Positions 1 to 11,370 of a stretch of 64,000 bases of DNA are shown piece after piece (position 1 is the stretch's first letter; the number at the start of each line of letters is the position of its first letter). The stretch covers positions 78,400 through 142,399 of the forward strand of contig JBBHKE010000927.1 in NCBI GenBank assembly GCA_037447655.1, written 5' to 3'. Both the position numbers and the translations under genes were made by a program. The notes under the pieces are model-generated. The model searched no databases, was not told the DNA's origin, and was given only the letters and a program-made list of their open reading frames with translations. The stretch is from Zygnema cylindricum (lineage: Eukaryota > Streptophyta > Zygnematophyceae > Zygnematales > Zygnemataceae).

Positions 1-21
1 ATTAATAAATTTAAAGATCCT

Positions 22-1013
22 TGTTGATATTTGAGTATTTTCTAGGTCTTTATTAGGATAGGAAAAAGAGCAGCAGACTGCCTTCTCTATTCCCCACACT
101 TGTTGTAGTCACTGAAGGCTCTATTCCCCACACTTGTTGTAGTCACTGAAGGGTGGAGAGGGAGCTAGAGCCATGGTTGCCTAAGCTCTTCATGGTTGCC
201 TAAGCTCTCTAGAGAGACACGAGTAAATAATGGTAGGTTTACTACAAAGGTAATTAGGTTTACTACAAAGGTAATTGACGGACCAAGGATTTGATCGTGG
301 TACCTACCATCCGTCAAACAACCTGTAGCCGTTAGCTTTGTCCGTTTAGTCTAGGACTAGTGCTAAGACATGTAGGGTATGATAGAAATTTAAATAATTA
401 CACGTAGGGTTTTCCATTTAACTGGATTACGGTATATAGGGCATAGAAAACAATTGTACGTTAAGTACCGGACGAAACAAATAGTACGAACATTTGTTTC
501 GACGGTCCGTATTAAATGGCGATACAAATCGGACGGTCGTGGTTAAGCGCCAGCTTCGCGGAAAGGATAATTTGGCGGTTTGCGGACGTCACCACTCTGG
601 ATGACACGTGCGACATCTTACGGGTTGCGGAATCTCCAGAACGCAAGATAACAAATTTTGATGTGACAACTGTCACCTGTATGGTTGCCGAACAGAAAGT
701 ACTCCGGCGCCTGTACTTTTTTGTACCATACAGTCCTGTGATTAGCGCCGTACTTCAGTAGAAGGGGTTTAGAGAGGGACTAGGACTTAAAATTTTTTGG
801 GTTGGTAGCCGCCTCTCCCGGAGAGCATCTTGTATAAAAGGCAAACTTTGGCTAGCCATAACTATAAACTCAGTTGACCAATTTCAGCGATTTTTTTTGC
901 TGCGGACTCAGAGGAGTCCACGCTACACAAATTTTTAGTCATTGAGAGTCTTTGCTTACCACGGTGGCTGCATTTCTAAGGGAAAGTCAAAGTGGGTGAA
1001 TGTGTCTGGAACT
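22..1013 (+). repeat. copia family-B LTR fragment
   Basis: The segment begins with TGTTGATATTTGAG and shares its order of motifs with the other family-B LTRs here: the GTATTTTCTAGGTCTTTATT start, the CTTGTTGTAGTCACTGAAGG block, a TATA box in TGTATAAAAGGCA near 831, then CTGCGGACTCAGAGGAGTCC near 900. It breaks off after AAAGTCAAAGTGGGTGAATG, where complete copies continue to a terminus in AAATTTCA, so about 150 bp of the end is missing. The left edge is close to the window edge, so I cannot tell a truncated solo LTR from the end of a longer element. Confidence 0.75.
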
Positions 1014-1860
1014 GTAATAGTCGATCGAATTTGTTCCTAAATGGGTACTTAAGTGTTACGAAAATAAAGTTTTGAATTTGATAGACGTCAGCGAAAGAAT
1101 CGCACGATTTTAGGTTGTATTTTTTAGGATATATTGATTGGCGTATTTAGGCAACAGCGCGAGGTCAAAATAACGATTGGGTGTTCATTGATTACGATTT
1201 AAGGGTCAAACTAGCTGCGGAATTTAAGGCGTACGTGTCTAAAGTACCAAACAAAATAAATATTTCGTTTGGTACGGACGATGGTTCGTTTCATACAATT
1301 TTTAGTACGAAACGTCACTTTCACTTTATGGAATTTTGTATGAAGTTTCGCGGGCGAAATTTGCGACACACGTTCGTGCGTAGTCGCGTTTCGTTTGGCG
1401 CGCACTTTTGCACGTAAACGTTACGTAGTGAAACGTAGCGTTTGATTGGCTAGAAATGCTACGTAGTTAGTAAGAGATTTCGCACGTTTTTGCATTGGTC
1501 AGTCTGAGTCCTTGTTGATCAATGATTGGCTCAGGTAAAACCTGTTCAACGGAGCGTTGACTCTAGCCTGGCGAGTCCAAGGCGATGATGGATAAATAGT
1601 GAAGTATAAGAGAAGAAAGACATCTTTTCCTTTGGAAAAGTTTGTGGAAATTCTGACTGATCTTGGTCATGAGCGATTAAAGCCAAATAAGAGCAATGGC
1701 ATTTTTGCACTGAAATCTCTTACAAACTAAGTAGTGTTTTAGTAGTTAATAGATAAAATTATTAAGAGTGGAGATTGGTGGAAAACACTTTAAAAAGAAG
1801 GGTTGAGCCACGAGGGCAAGAGACCAAGCTAATATTATGTGGAGAGAAGCTTCTTCTAAT
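1014..1860. other. no gene seen
   Basis: I find no recognisable coding sequence. From 1220 to 1470 the strand is rich in CGTTTGGTACG, TACGAAACG and ACGTAGTG words on both strands, giving overlapping short open frames in opposite directions, which points to decayed inverted-repeat sequence and not to a gene. Confidence 0.4.
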
Positions 1861-2082
1861 TTAAAGTCTGCGACCTTTGAATTCTCTATAGCCAAGCGCC
1901 TTAACCATTACGACACTACGAAACGATACACGTGTCGGGTTTCGAAGATATATAAACATTAACGCAACATCTAATTAACAGGAGTCTAGCCAATGTGGAT
2001 GTGTATTTTCCAATGTGTGGAATGTGTGGTTGAAATGTTTGTTGTAAAGGGATTTTTCTGAGAGGTAGGAGATCCTATTACA
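1860..2082 (+). repeat. 3' part of an LTR, third type
   Basis: The segment ends in ATCCTATTACA, two bases before a canonical primer-binding site, so it is the 3' part of an LTR. Its first half (about 1865-1985) resembles 33085-33215 inside a family-B LTR, sharing AACGAAACGATACAC-like and AAACATTAACGCAACA words and an antisense tRNA-like stretch. I could not fix the 5' end. It probably belongs with the broken gag at 2814. Confidence 0.5.
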
Positions 2083-2084
2083 TA

Positions 2085-2096
2085 TGGTATCGGAGC
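2085..2096 (+). promoter_or_regulatory. retroelement primer-binding site (tRNA-iMet 3' end)
   Basis: TGGTATCGGAGC differs by one base from TGGTATCAGAGC, the complement of the 3' end of plant initiator tRNA-Met used by most plant LTR retrotransposons. It lies two bases after the presumed LTR terminus. It contrasts with the other priming mode used by the copia elements further along. Confidence 0.7.
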
Positions 2097-2813
2097 TTTG
2101 GTTACAAACTAAAGAGAAGTTTGCTCACTCGAATATCGATTGCCGTGACCGGTGAGAATGCTCTAACCTGTGTCGGTAGAACCACAATGTGAAGTGGTTA
2201 GCGGATTGTAGGGAAACTGAGTGATCACACAGCCATCGGTCGCTGGTTAGATGTGGGGCGTGCTCAGGTATTAAGTACTAAGGCGGGGTGGGCAGTGTAG
2301 CCACTACTGAAGCTCACTCCAATTACCTAGAGGCCAAGCAAACTTGCCTTCTCGTAGCAATGATTCATATGTAGAGGGAGGGCTTGAAGCCATGAAGGGT
2401 GAGGATGTGAGGATTAGAGAACAAAAGTTCCTGATGTAGTGGGAAATGGGAAATTTGCTAATGGTGGAGAAGAAAAGTGGAGCACTTTACTTCTTCAAGA
2501 GCAAAGGAGTCCAGAAATGACTTAAAACTTTTCAGACCCTAAATTGTTACCTTTGGTTGCCTTTTTATTTTGCCGTTGCAAAATGTGTGGGGAAATTCTT
2601 ACCTTTCTGTTCCAATTTTGAGGAAATTACATAATTGAATTGGCACTAACTTACTTTCAATGACTTTGTGATTTCACAGATTTTGACCTTTTTGAAAAAT
2701 TTGTTAAGGAGAAGAAGTCTTGGATTGGAGCAATCAGAGGTCTTGAAATCCGCAGCAAATTTCTTTGGGAAATTATATTTTATCTTTCTTTTGTTTAATC
2801 TTATTGTGTGATA

Positions 2814-3407
2814 ATGGCAAACTCTGTGTGGAAACATGAAATGGAGAATGCTTTGAATGTTTTGAAGAAACGTACTGTGAAATTGGGCTAAAGATTTAAT
2901 AATCATGTTGCTGCTGTAGATGAAACAATTTCCGAATTGAAAAGTGAATTGAAAATTGTTAAAGAAAATGGAAATGTTTCAAATGAGAAATCGGATAAGC
3001 TCATTAACTTAATTCAGACTTACAATGATGTTAATGACCAAAAGGGTAAAATAAGTTAAAGGAATGCCAGTTTTTGGGAGGAGGATCATGATAGGCCTAA
3101 AAAGATAAGAGATCTGAAATTGTCTATTAGTGAGGCACCATCTTTTGATGTAAAGAAGATTGATGAGTTAGATGCCTGGATTTTTCATATAGAGTATTAT
3201 TTGGAATCCAAAAATTGTGATCGTGACAATTACACTTCTTTTGTTGTTAGTTGTCTAAAAGGTGATGCTCAGATTTGGTATTACACTCAAATAAGGTCTA
3301 ACTTTATTCCTGATAATGTTGATTGGGAGGCTTTTAAAACCGCGATCAAATTGCGTTACTTGTCGGTCACTTATAAATTCAGAATGGACGAATTGTGGCT
3401 GAATTGA
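2814..3407 (+). pseudogene. gag: LTR-retrotransposon gag, broken
   Basis: An ATG at 2814 opens a frame of 198 codons that keeps the gag pattern but is interrupted by two in-frame TAA codons, near 2889 and 3057. The N-terminal part is a lysine- and glutamate-rich helical region. The C-terminal part (from about residue 100) reads like a Ty3/gypsy-type retrotransposon gag domain, with LDAWIFHIEYYLE, KGDAQIWYYTQIR and WEAFKTAIKLRYLS. The frame ends at 3407, just where copia sequence begins. It lies about 720 bp after a canonical primer site. The protein would be the capsid precursor of a retroelement; this copy cannot be made intact. Confidence 0.65.
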
Positions 3408-3419
3408 ATCCAGAATGAA

Positions 3420-6400
3420 AGAGATCAGTCTAGAGGACTAAGGCCTCCAAAGGGTCTTTGTCATTTTTGCAAAATGTCGGACACTTCATCGCGGATTGTG
3501 TCAAGCTGTCGGAGTTGAGGCTCCAAGAGAACTAGAGAGGGGGTTCTTCCGGACGAAAAACAAAGGCACTTGTGGTAACAAAAGTGAAAGGAGAGACAGA
3601 GGTTGAGTTTTCTGAGGAGGAGGATGGGGAACTTCTTCTTGACGAGAATCTAGAGAAGGAGATCCCTCGGAAACAAAAGTGCACTCTCGGAGCAATTCGG
3701 CAAGCTCCACATGAAGGATGGATCATCGACTCAAGTGCATCCATGCATATGTGTCGTGATAGGCACCTCTTTACTAAGCTAAGAAAAATCCCTACTGTAG
3801 AGATGGAGTATGGGGATGGGAGAGTGGTTACTACAGATTTAGTGGGATCGGTAGATCTGAAATTCTTAGTAGAGGGTAAGACTTCTATACTCACCTTCTA
3901 AGATGTACTCTACATTCCTCAACTGAGTAAAATCTTGTCTCTACGTCCGTATTAGATGACAAAAAATTTGATACCTTCACTAGAAAGGGAGTCTCTACAA
4001 ATAAATTTGCGGATGAAGTCTTCTTCACGACAGATAAAGGTAGCCAAGGAATGTTTAGGCTTAACTTGAGTAATGAAAAGAATAATGCTTATTATAATGG
4101 TGTCCCAAAGTTGATGATTTGGCATAAGCGGTTGGGGCATGTGCATTTTGATAGGTTGAGGGAAATGAAGAAACTTGGCGTAGAAGGCAATCAGTTTGAG
4201 GATAATGAAATGGTGGATGACTATAGTGGATTTGCCCAAGGTAAGGCTCAATGACTTCCTTTTCCCAAAGCCGCCATATATAGGGGTGAGAAAATACTAC
4301 ATCTAGTACACACAAATATTTGGAGACAGGCAAAAATACCTTCGGTTGGAGGGAAAAGGTTTATGCTGACAATAACTGATAACACATCCAAATACTCTAG
4401 AGTCTACTTTCTAAAAACAAAGTCTGAAACACCAACTTACTTCAAATAATATAAAGCCTGCAGTGAGAAGTTGCACAGAACCCCTATTAAGAGAATAAGG
4501 ATTGATAATGGGGGAGAGTATACTTCTAACTAGTTTGAGGAATACTTGAGGGATGAGGGAGTTCAACATCGAAAAACTGTACTGTATAATCCAGAACAAA
4601 AGTGGGTAGCTGAGAGGTTGAACCGAACACTAGGAGATAGTGTATGCAGTATGTTGGTCGACAAGAAAATAGGAAAGAGGTTTTGTGCAGAAGCCATGAA
4701 CTGTATCAACTACATTAAGAGTAGAGTCCTTACCTCACCCGGAAAAAGAATGACACCTTATGAGATATAGGTTGGAAGGAAACCACATATTTCTCACCTA
4801 AAAGTATTCGGTAGCCAAGTTTATAGTCTTGATACGGATGGGAAAAACTAGAAAGTAGATGCTAAGGGAAAACTTGGATACTTTGAAGGATATGATGAGG
4901 ATGTCAAAGGATATAAAATCTATGACTTAGCAAAGGAAGATATCATTCTCGTCAAACACCTAGTTTTCATGGATGAAGAAAAGTCATTTGACCCCTTCAA
5001 ATATACCAAGAAGACAAAAATCAGTTTTGAGTCCGAAAGTGAGGAGAACTCGGTTTTTCCCGAAAGGGACATGAGTGAAACAGTGATTGCAAATTCAGAG
5101 GAGATCCAAGATACACGAGATCTACAGGAAACCCCACATATTCCTATGGACTTGGAGGATATAGAAGAGGAGGAAACGAAACCGACTTCCATGGATACGA
5201 AAGCCGATGAGACAGTAAGGAGAAATCCAAGACTTCCCTCCATTCCAACTTGAGAGTTTCAGGGAGGGAGAAGGTCAACAAAATGATACAAGAAAAACAG
5301 GCCGCTCATAAGGTAACTAAGCTATCTCACCCTAATAAGCCTCAGTCATACTCAGAGGCATTGAACAATCGGAGAAAGAAAGATGGATTAGAGCCATAAA
5401 TGATGAGATGACCTCCATCATGAAAGCAAATATTTGGGAACTAGTGGACTATGCTCCGGACAGAAAATCGATTGGCTGTAAATCGGTGTCTAAACTAAAA
5501 CTGAACCCAAATAATACCATTGAAAGATATAAGGCTCGGTTGATAGCAAAGTGGTTCACCCAAAAAGAGGGGATTGCCTATGAGGAGACTTTACTCTATT
5601 TGTTCGGTTCCCATTAGTAAGGATTCTCCTTAGTCTAACGGCAGCGGAAGACATAGAAATACACCACATGGATATTAAGATTGCCTTCTTCAATGGTGAG
5701 TTAGAGGAAGAAAATTTCATGCGGCAACCAGAGGGGTTCGTGGAGGAAGGAGAAGAGAGCAAAGTCTGCAGGCTCATAAAGTCATTATATGGACTAAAGC
5801 AGGCTCCCAGACAATGGAATAAAAAACTCGATGAGTTTCTCACCAGCCTTGGATATATCCGGATCAGCTCTGACCATCCTATCTATATCTTTGAAGATGA
5901 GAATGGTGTGATTTTTATTGCAATTTATGTGGATGATCTGCTGGTGTATAGTAAGTCTTTGGAAAAGATTAATAAGTTAAAGAAAGATCTTAAAAGCATA
6001 TTTGACATGAAAGATTTAGGGGAGAAAAGATGTATTTTAGGAATCTAAATGAAGAGATAGGGGGAAAAGGATCATTAGGCTTACTCAGAAAGAAACAATA
6101 GGTAGTATGTTTGAGAAATTCCAGATGGAAAAGGCAAACAGTTGTACCACTCCCATGGACTTGAAGAAAGTAAGTGATGGAAGTGTAGAAAGAGGAGTGA
6201 TAATCTTAGATGATAAAATTAGTCCAGAAGAGAGAGAAAGTTTATGAAGTCTATCCCATACAGGCACGTTGTAGGAAGTCTAATATACTTTATCAACTCT
6301 ACCAGGCCCGACATAGCGGTAGCGGGTGGGAGTCCTCAGTAGGAGTCTTAATGATCATAGGAAGAGAGATTGGGAGGCGGCCAAGAGAGTCATGAGATAT

Positions 6401-6928
6401 CTTGTGGGAACATGGGAGTTATGGTTGCATTTTGGAGGGGAGCACACTTACATCACTACTTGGAGTGATGCTAGTTATGGGGATGCACCTATGAGAAGAT
6501 GCACTTTTGGGTATGTTTTGTATGTGGGGGGAGGTGTTTGTTGTTGGAGCAGTAAGCAACAAAAGGCGGTCGGTCAGTCTACTATGGAGGCTGAGTACAT
6601 GGCCTCTTATTTTGCTATGAAAGAGTTGATGTGGGTCAAATCCTTCTTACAAGAACTGGGGTATATGATGAAGGGAGTGCATGAAATTTTTTGTGATAAT
6701 CAGGCTGCCATTGCAATTGCAGCCAATCCAAAACATCATTTCAAAGCTTAGCATATGGACAAAAGATTGAGTTTTGTGAGGGAAAAAGTAGAAAAAAAAA
6801 TTGTGAATCTTGTGTATAGGTCTGATGAACAAATGGTGGCTGATATGATGACCAAACCTGTGCCATCTCCAAATTTAAAGTATTGTAGGGAAAAGTGTGG
6901 ACTAAAAGAGAAATTAAAACTGGACTAA
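3420..6928 (+). pseudogene. pol: copia gag-pol remnant (PR, IN, RT, RNase H)
   Basis: The reading frame is shared among several short frames. A zinc knuckle with a damaged spacing (CHFCK) lies near 3455. The protease active site near 3725 reads DSSASMHMC, with DSG changed to DSS. The integrase zinc region is near 4115 (IWHKRLGHVHFDRL), and the core has RIDNGGEYTSN near 4500 and VAERLNRTL near 4606. RT begins near 5408 and keeps the YVDDLL catalytic box near 5930, with GYIRISSDHPI before it. RNase H covers about 6326-6928, with SDASYGDAP, STMEAEYMA and DNQAAIAIA. Stops, including those at 4450, 4531 and 6751, and frameshifts near 3475, 6048 and 6320, prevent a full polyprotein. The last codon is the TAA at 6926-6928. 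Confidence 0.88.
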
Positions 6929-6930
6929 CA

Positions 6931-6941
6931 AATAAGGGGAG
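6931..6941 (+). promoter_or_regulatory. polypurine tract of copia element 1
   Basis: AATAAGGGGAG stands between the pol stop codon and the first base of the 3' LTR. The same tract, in the opposite orientation, abuts the 3' LTR of the minus-strand element at 30023-30033. It is the expected plus-strand priming site. Confidence 0.85.
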
Positions 6942-7937
6942 TGTAGAAATTTTTATAGAGTATTTTCTAGATCTAAATAGATTAGTAAAAATAGAAAAAA
7001 AAAACGTAGACAGTCTGCCTCCACCTCTTCTCACTAGCCCCCATTCTTGATGTAGTCACTGAAGGAGAGAGAGAGAGTGGTGGAGCCATGGCTGCCTCAG
7101 CTCCATAGGCAGGACTAAAGAGTGACATAAGTCACTCTCAACAAAAGGTTGAGTCCGGCATGACTCGAACCTCCGACCGGCAGAGCGAGGCGTTGCCGTC
7201 AGCTTTTACCAATATGTCATAGGAGTTCGTTAAATTACATAGGGTGTGATATTTATTTAAACTGTGTTTTGATCTCTAATCCAATTAACGGAAATACGAT
7301 AAAGGGACATAAAACTAGTTAATATATAGTGCGAACATGACCCTGCACGAAAAAAATGAATCGGACATTTGTTTCAACAGCTAACATTAAAAGTTGTTTT
7401 TGATCCAACAACATATATCGCCGCCGAGATCCCGGAATGGTCACTTTGGCGGTTTTCGGACGCGGCATGACCTAACGCCATGTGGAGAGATAACATTTGG
7501 AAGCGGAAATCCCGGGGACATAAGGGCGAGTAAAAGGGTCACACGCATCCACTCAATGGCCTTGTCGTACACAGGCCGTACAAAAGAGATATCGACCGTA
7601 GTACCTTTTTGTAATATACAGTCATATGATTCGATCGTACTGTAGTAGATAGGGGTTATGAGAGGAGTTTGGGACTTGCATTTTTTGTAGGCAGCAGCCT
7701 CTCTCTTTGAGTTTTTATATAAATTAGCATTTTTGCCGCTTCATAACTTATCGCATGGTTGGGCGTTTTCTGTGATTCTTTTTGCTGTGGACTCAGAAGA
7801 GTCCAGACTACATAGAGGTGCAATTAGGTTTACAATTTTCCTACTTGATCAGCAGTGGTTGTAGGTGAAAGATGGCTAGTTAAAACTACCTACAGGCTTC
7901 CTTAATTCTGTAGCCGAATGGAGGACACAGAATTGCA
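6942..7937 (+). repeat. copia family-A 3' LTR
   Basis: The 996-bp LTR begins TGTAGAAAT right after the polypurine tract and ends GGACACAGAATTGCA. The end is fixed by comparison with the solo LTR at 32416-34615, which has an exact 5-bp target duplication. A TATA-like TATATAAAT lies near 7715. The last 20 bases start with ATG and read MEDTEL: this is the gag start carried inside the LTR. Positions 7143-7212 hold an antisense tRNA-like stretch. Confidence 0.88.
7143..7212 (-). other. antisense tRNA-like module in LTR
   Basis: Read on the minus strand, ATTGGTAAAAGCTGACGG resembles a tRNA D-arm or Pol III A box. About 27 nt later GGAGGTTCGAGTC resembles the T-arm or B box. The T stem does not pair well in this copy, so a functional tRNA is unlikely. 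The same module occurs at the same place in the other family-A LTRs. Confidence 0.5.
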
Positions 7938-8484
7938 GTGCTGTGGAAGTTCAGAAGGTTGTTCACTTTTCAATCCACCCTCCCAATTCCCATGGCTTCT
8001 TTGACTTATTGACCATGTATGGAAACCCTTCTTATTCCCTTCTCCCTCCCCCACCTCCACCCTAACCTTCTAAACATTCTAGGCGGTTAAAATGTCTTAG
8101 GTGTTAGAACCTCTTTTTCGCTCGGGCCAATTTTTCGGTTGATACACGGAGTTGTTGACCTTGTATAACCCTGGGTGGTCCTTTGTCTATCACCTCTCCT
8201 CAATCGTCGTTGACCACACTCCTGTTCGACCCTATAGATGAGGATTGGAATTTCGTCCGTGAGTTAGATGTTTTGGGGGCTTATGATTTGGGAGCCCCCC
8301 GTCCTCGATTGTACAGCCGTATTCCTATGGCCGTCAGGACATAAGTACAAGATGCCCTCCACCTTCCTTGTAGCAAATTTTTTCAAACCAAGTGGACATT
8401 GCTCCTTGGCACATTTTTTTTATGTTGTCTCTTTGAGTGCTAGTCCTTCCAGGTCGTGGAAGGGGCAGTGGGGCTAGAGAAACT
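7938..8484. other. LINE 5' flank, no separate gene
   Basis: The stretch between the LTR end and the first ATG of the LINE frame contains pyrimidine-rich DNA (for example CCTTCTCCCTCCCCCACC near 8040). It is probably the 5' leader of the LINE, but I see no independent proof of where that element starts. Confidence 0.35.
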
Positions 8485-11144
8485 ATGGCCCGTTGTCGCC
8501 GATTCCTTCGTGGTGACTGGAAGGCCCTCCACGCCGAGCATGAGGATCGGGTATCGAGCACCTCTTTTATACCACGTCGGCCACCTAGGCCATCGGATGT
8601 CCCGGCCTCTTATCGTCGAGCAATTCACTTAGGCCGTGTTGGTGAGCTTTCTCGAGCGGTTCGGGCCCTACAGCCATTCACCCCTGCCCCCAGATCTTCT
8701 TCCACTATTAAGGTCCTTCGAGCTCTCTACCCCCCTGCCCCTTCCCCTTTACCCCCTTCTATCCACGCCTTTGAGCCTCCTGAGAGTTTTACTTTGGATC
8801 GGGAGGTTTTCATTAAGGCTCTTAGCTCTTCTCCTCACCTTTCAGCCGGGGGGCCCTCGGGCATAGTGTATGAGTTGTTTCGCGACGTTTTACCCCCTGA
8901 ATCGGGTGCCCGGGGGTTCGATGTGTTTTTTCGAGTATGTTCCTTTATTGCTAATGGGGATGTTCCCCCTCGGATTTGTGATCTTCTTACGACGTCCCGT
9001 CTTGTGGCAGTCGCCAAACCTAATGGTGGGATTCGCCCTATCGCCGTGGGAGAGGTTTTATATAGATTGGTGGCTCGTGCAATATGTCTCCAGCTCCAAC
9101 CAGCTTTCCATGATTATTTTTCTCCTCGTCAGTTTGGAGTGGCCACGAGAGGGGGTTGTGAGGCCGTGGTCCACGGGATTCGGGCTTTGTTGGATGTACA
9201 TCCGGGTTGGTTGGTCCTTCAGGTCGACGTTTCCAATGCTTTTAATACGGTGGATCGGAACGTGATTTTTTCGGAGCTTATGGCGGCTCCATCTCCGATT
9301 GTCCAATTATTCCCCTTTGTGAGGGCTTTGTATTCTTTGACAAGCAGCCTTTCCTTCTCGGCCGATGGTGATCTCATTCCTCTCTCCTTTGCTACAGGCA
9401 CCCGTCAAGGCGACCCTCTCGGCGGACCTTTGTTCACCCTCGCCCATTACCGCGCCCTTCGTGCCTCTGCAACCGCCTTCCTTTCTTGCCTTTTCCCTTC
9501 GGTCGCAAATGATGCACACATTATTGGGCCCAGAGAACAAGTCGTGTTGGCATATGATTTTTTCAAGGAACGTTTAGCCAAAATCAACCTTTCAGTTCAG
9601 CCGTCGAAGTGTGTTATTTGGTCTCCTCAAGGTATTCCACTTTCATTTACTCCACCTCTTGGTTTTCCAACCTCTTCTCCCTCCGATGGCATTCGAGTGC
9701 TTGGTTGCCCCCTTGGTTCGGATACTTTCGTGACCCAATTCCTTCATGAAGCGTTACAGACAGATCTAGCCCAAGTGGACGATCTTCCTCTCCTTCCCGA
9801 TCCCCAGGTTTTTTTTGCTATGTTAACCAGGTGTTTTCCCCACCGCCCTTCCTATCTTACTCGTACTTCCCCTCCCACTCCGACATTTATCTCCACTCTC
9901 TTGGCTTTTGACGATCGCCTCATGGAAGTCCTCCACACTCTATTAGGTCGGGGGGCATTTGATCGCGAGTCTGGGCCATCGGCCCGCATTCAGGCATCCC
10001 TCCTTGTCTCTACTTGGGGGTTGGGTCTACTATCCACTGCTCCTGTTGCTCCCGCTGCCTATTTGGGAAGTTGGTGTCTTATTGCCTCCACTCTTGTTTC
10101 TCGTTTCTTGGTTGGGGACACCCCCGTTCTAGCTACTATTATCCCTCGGGTTTCAGACGGTGTGTTCGCCTTCCAGTGATCTCTATTGGACGCGTCACGT
10201 TCTCTTCCTCCCCATGCCCTAGTGGATGTGCCAATTTTCTCCACCCTTGTTACAAAATATGTTGAGCGTCTCCAGGAATCGATTTTTGATCGGGTTGTCG
10301 CCCCGATTAAATATGACCTTCTCAAGGCGCTTCCCTCCGATTCTTTGCGTGCCCGTCTTCTCTCTTGTGGCGGACCTGGTTTTCGGTCTTGGCTTTTCGC
10401 TACACTGATTTTGTCCACTCTCCGATTCTCACCGGCTCAATTTACCACCGCCCTTCGGTTTCGCCTTGGCCTCCCCCATCCTCCTTCACTTGGCTCTCTT
10501 GTTTGTGCATGTGGCCGCGTCTTGGGGCCCGATGGTGTCCATTTGCTTCGTTGCTCCCATGGGTGAGATTTGATCTAGGCGCACGACACTATTCACGATG
10601 CCTTTGCGACTATCGCTTCAAAGGGGGGCTTTTCTGTGCGTCGGGAAGTTTCTCATATTATTCCCAAGCGTCGGATCGATGTTGTTCTGCTTGATGGTGC
10701 CCGTCGCATCTTCGGTGGTATTTTTTTGGCGAACCCTACTCCAGCTACACTTGTTGGTCAAGCTGCTCGACATGTTGGGTGGCGGCTCGTGATGTCGCTA
10801 AGGCGAAAGATCGTGATTATGCCCACCGGGACCCTATGGATGACTTTATTCTGATGGCGGTCGAGATCTTTGGTTGTTTGGGTGTTGCAATGGGCGATTT
10901 TCTCCGTACTGCGCTTGACGTGCTTTCAAGCGCCGAGGTGCTTTCGAGCGCCGAGGACCAAGGAGCCCTCCTCCTTCGGTCCTTACTTCTTTTTTATCGT
11001 CAACGCTTATCTGTGGCTTTACAACGAGTGCAAGCTTCTATTCTCCTCCGATCGGCTGTTACGGCTATAGATCGTCGTCGGGTTCCGGAACTCCCTCAAC
11101 ATGCTCCCCAAGGATGGGGGGACTTACGGTGTTGCTTTTTGTAG
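8485..11144 (+). pseudogene. LINE reverse transcriptase with C-terminal restriction-like endonuclease
   Basis: One reading frame runs from the ATG at 8485 to about 10790, interrupted only by stops at 10177 (TGA), 10564 (TGA) and 10576 (TAG). A frameshift near 10785 then moves it to the frame ending at 11144. RT motifs appear in order: KPNGGIRPIAVG (near 9016), QFGVATRGG, the catalytic motif A LQVDVSNAFNTVDR (near 9220) and TRQGDPLGGPLF (near 9400). Motif C reads VANDAHIIG where an F/YADD box is expected, so catalysis is probably lost. After RT come a CxC...HLLRC knuckle (near 10507-10556) and HDTIHDAFATIASKGGFSV...RRIDVVLLDG, the layout of a PD-(D/E)XK endonuclease as in early-branching non-LTR elements. 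A tail with DYAHRDPMDDFILMAVEIFG follows. Such proteins nick target DNA and copy their RNA onto it. This copy is dead but young, with few lesions. Confidence 0.85.
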
Positions 11145-11370
11145 TTATTGAATTGGGTTGGGGTTGGGGTTGTAGTTCTGGCTTTGTCAATTGTCGTGCT
11201 TTTCATTTTGAGTTTGGGTGCTTTTATTTTCCTGGTTGTTCTTTTCTTTTTGTTTTTGTTTTTATTGTGCTGTTATTTTATCCCCCTGGTGGTTTTTCAG
11301 TTTCGGCCATGCCACCCTTTTTGTACCCCCGAACTCATATGGTTTACCATCGTGCATTTTAATATATCTA
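11145..11370 (+). mobile_element. LINE 3' untranslated end
   Basis: T-rich sequence follows the LINE frame and ends near TGGTTTACCATCGTGCATTTTAA. A close relative of this end occurs at 53040-53180 (TGGTTTACCATCGCGCTTTTTAATAAAG), followed there by a short tandem repeat, which supports this as the LINE 3' terminus. Confidence 0.55.

Larger units (their letters stand above)
3412..7937 (+). mobile_element. Ty1/copia element 1 (family A), 5'-truncated
   Basis: The segment runs from the zinc knuckle of gag through protease, integrase, reverse transcriptase and RNase H to a polypurine tract and a complete 3' LTR. That order (integrase before RT) defines Ty1/copia. The 5' LTR and most of gag are missing: the copia sequence starts at about 3412-3420, directly against the broken gag of another element. 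It is the same family as the minus-strand element at 29027-37571, with the same polypurine tract and the same LTR terminus. Many stops and frameshifts show it is dead. Confidence 0.9.
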
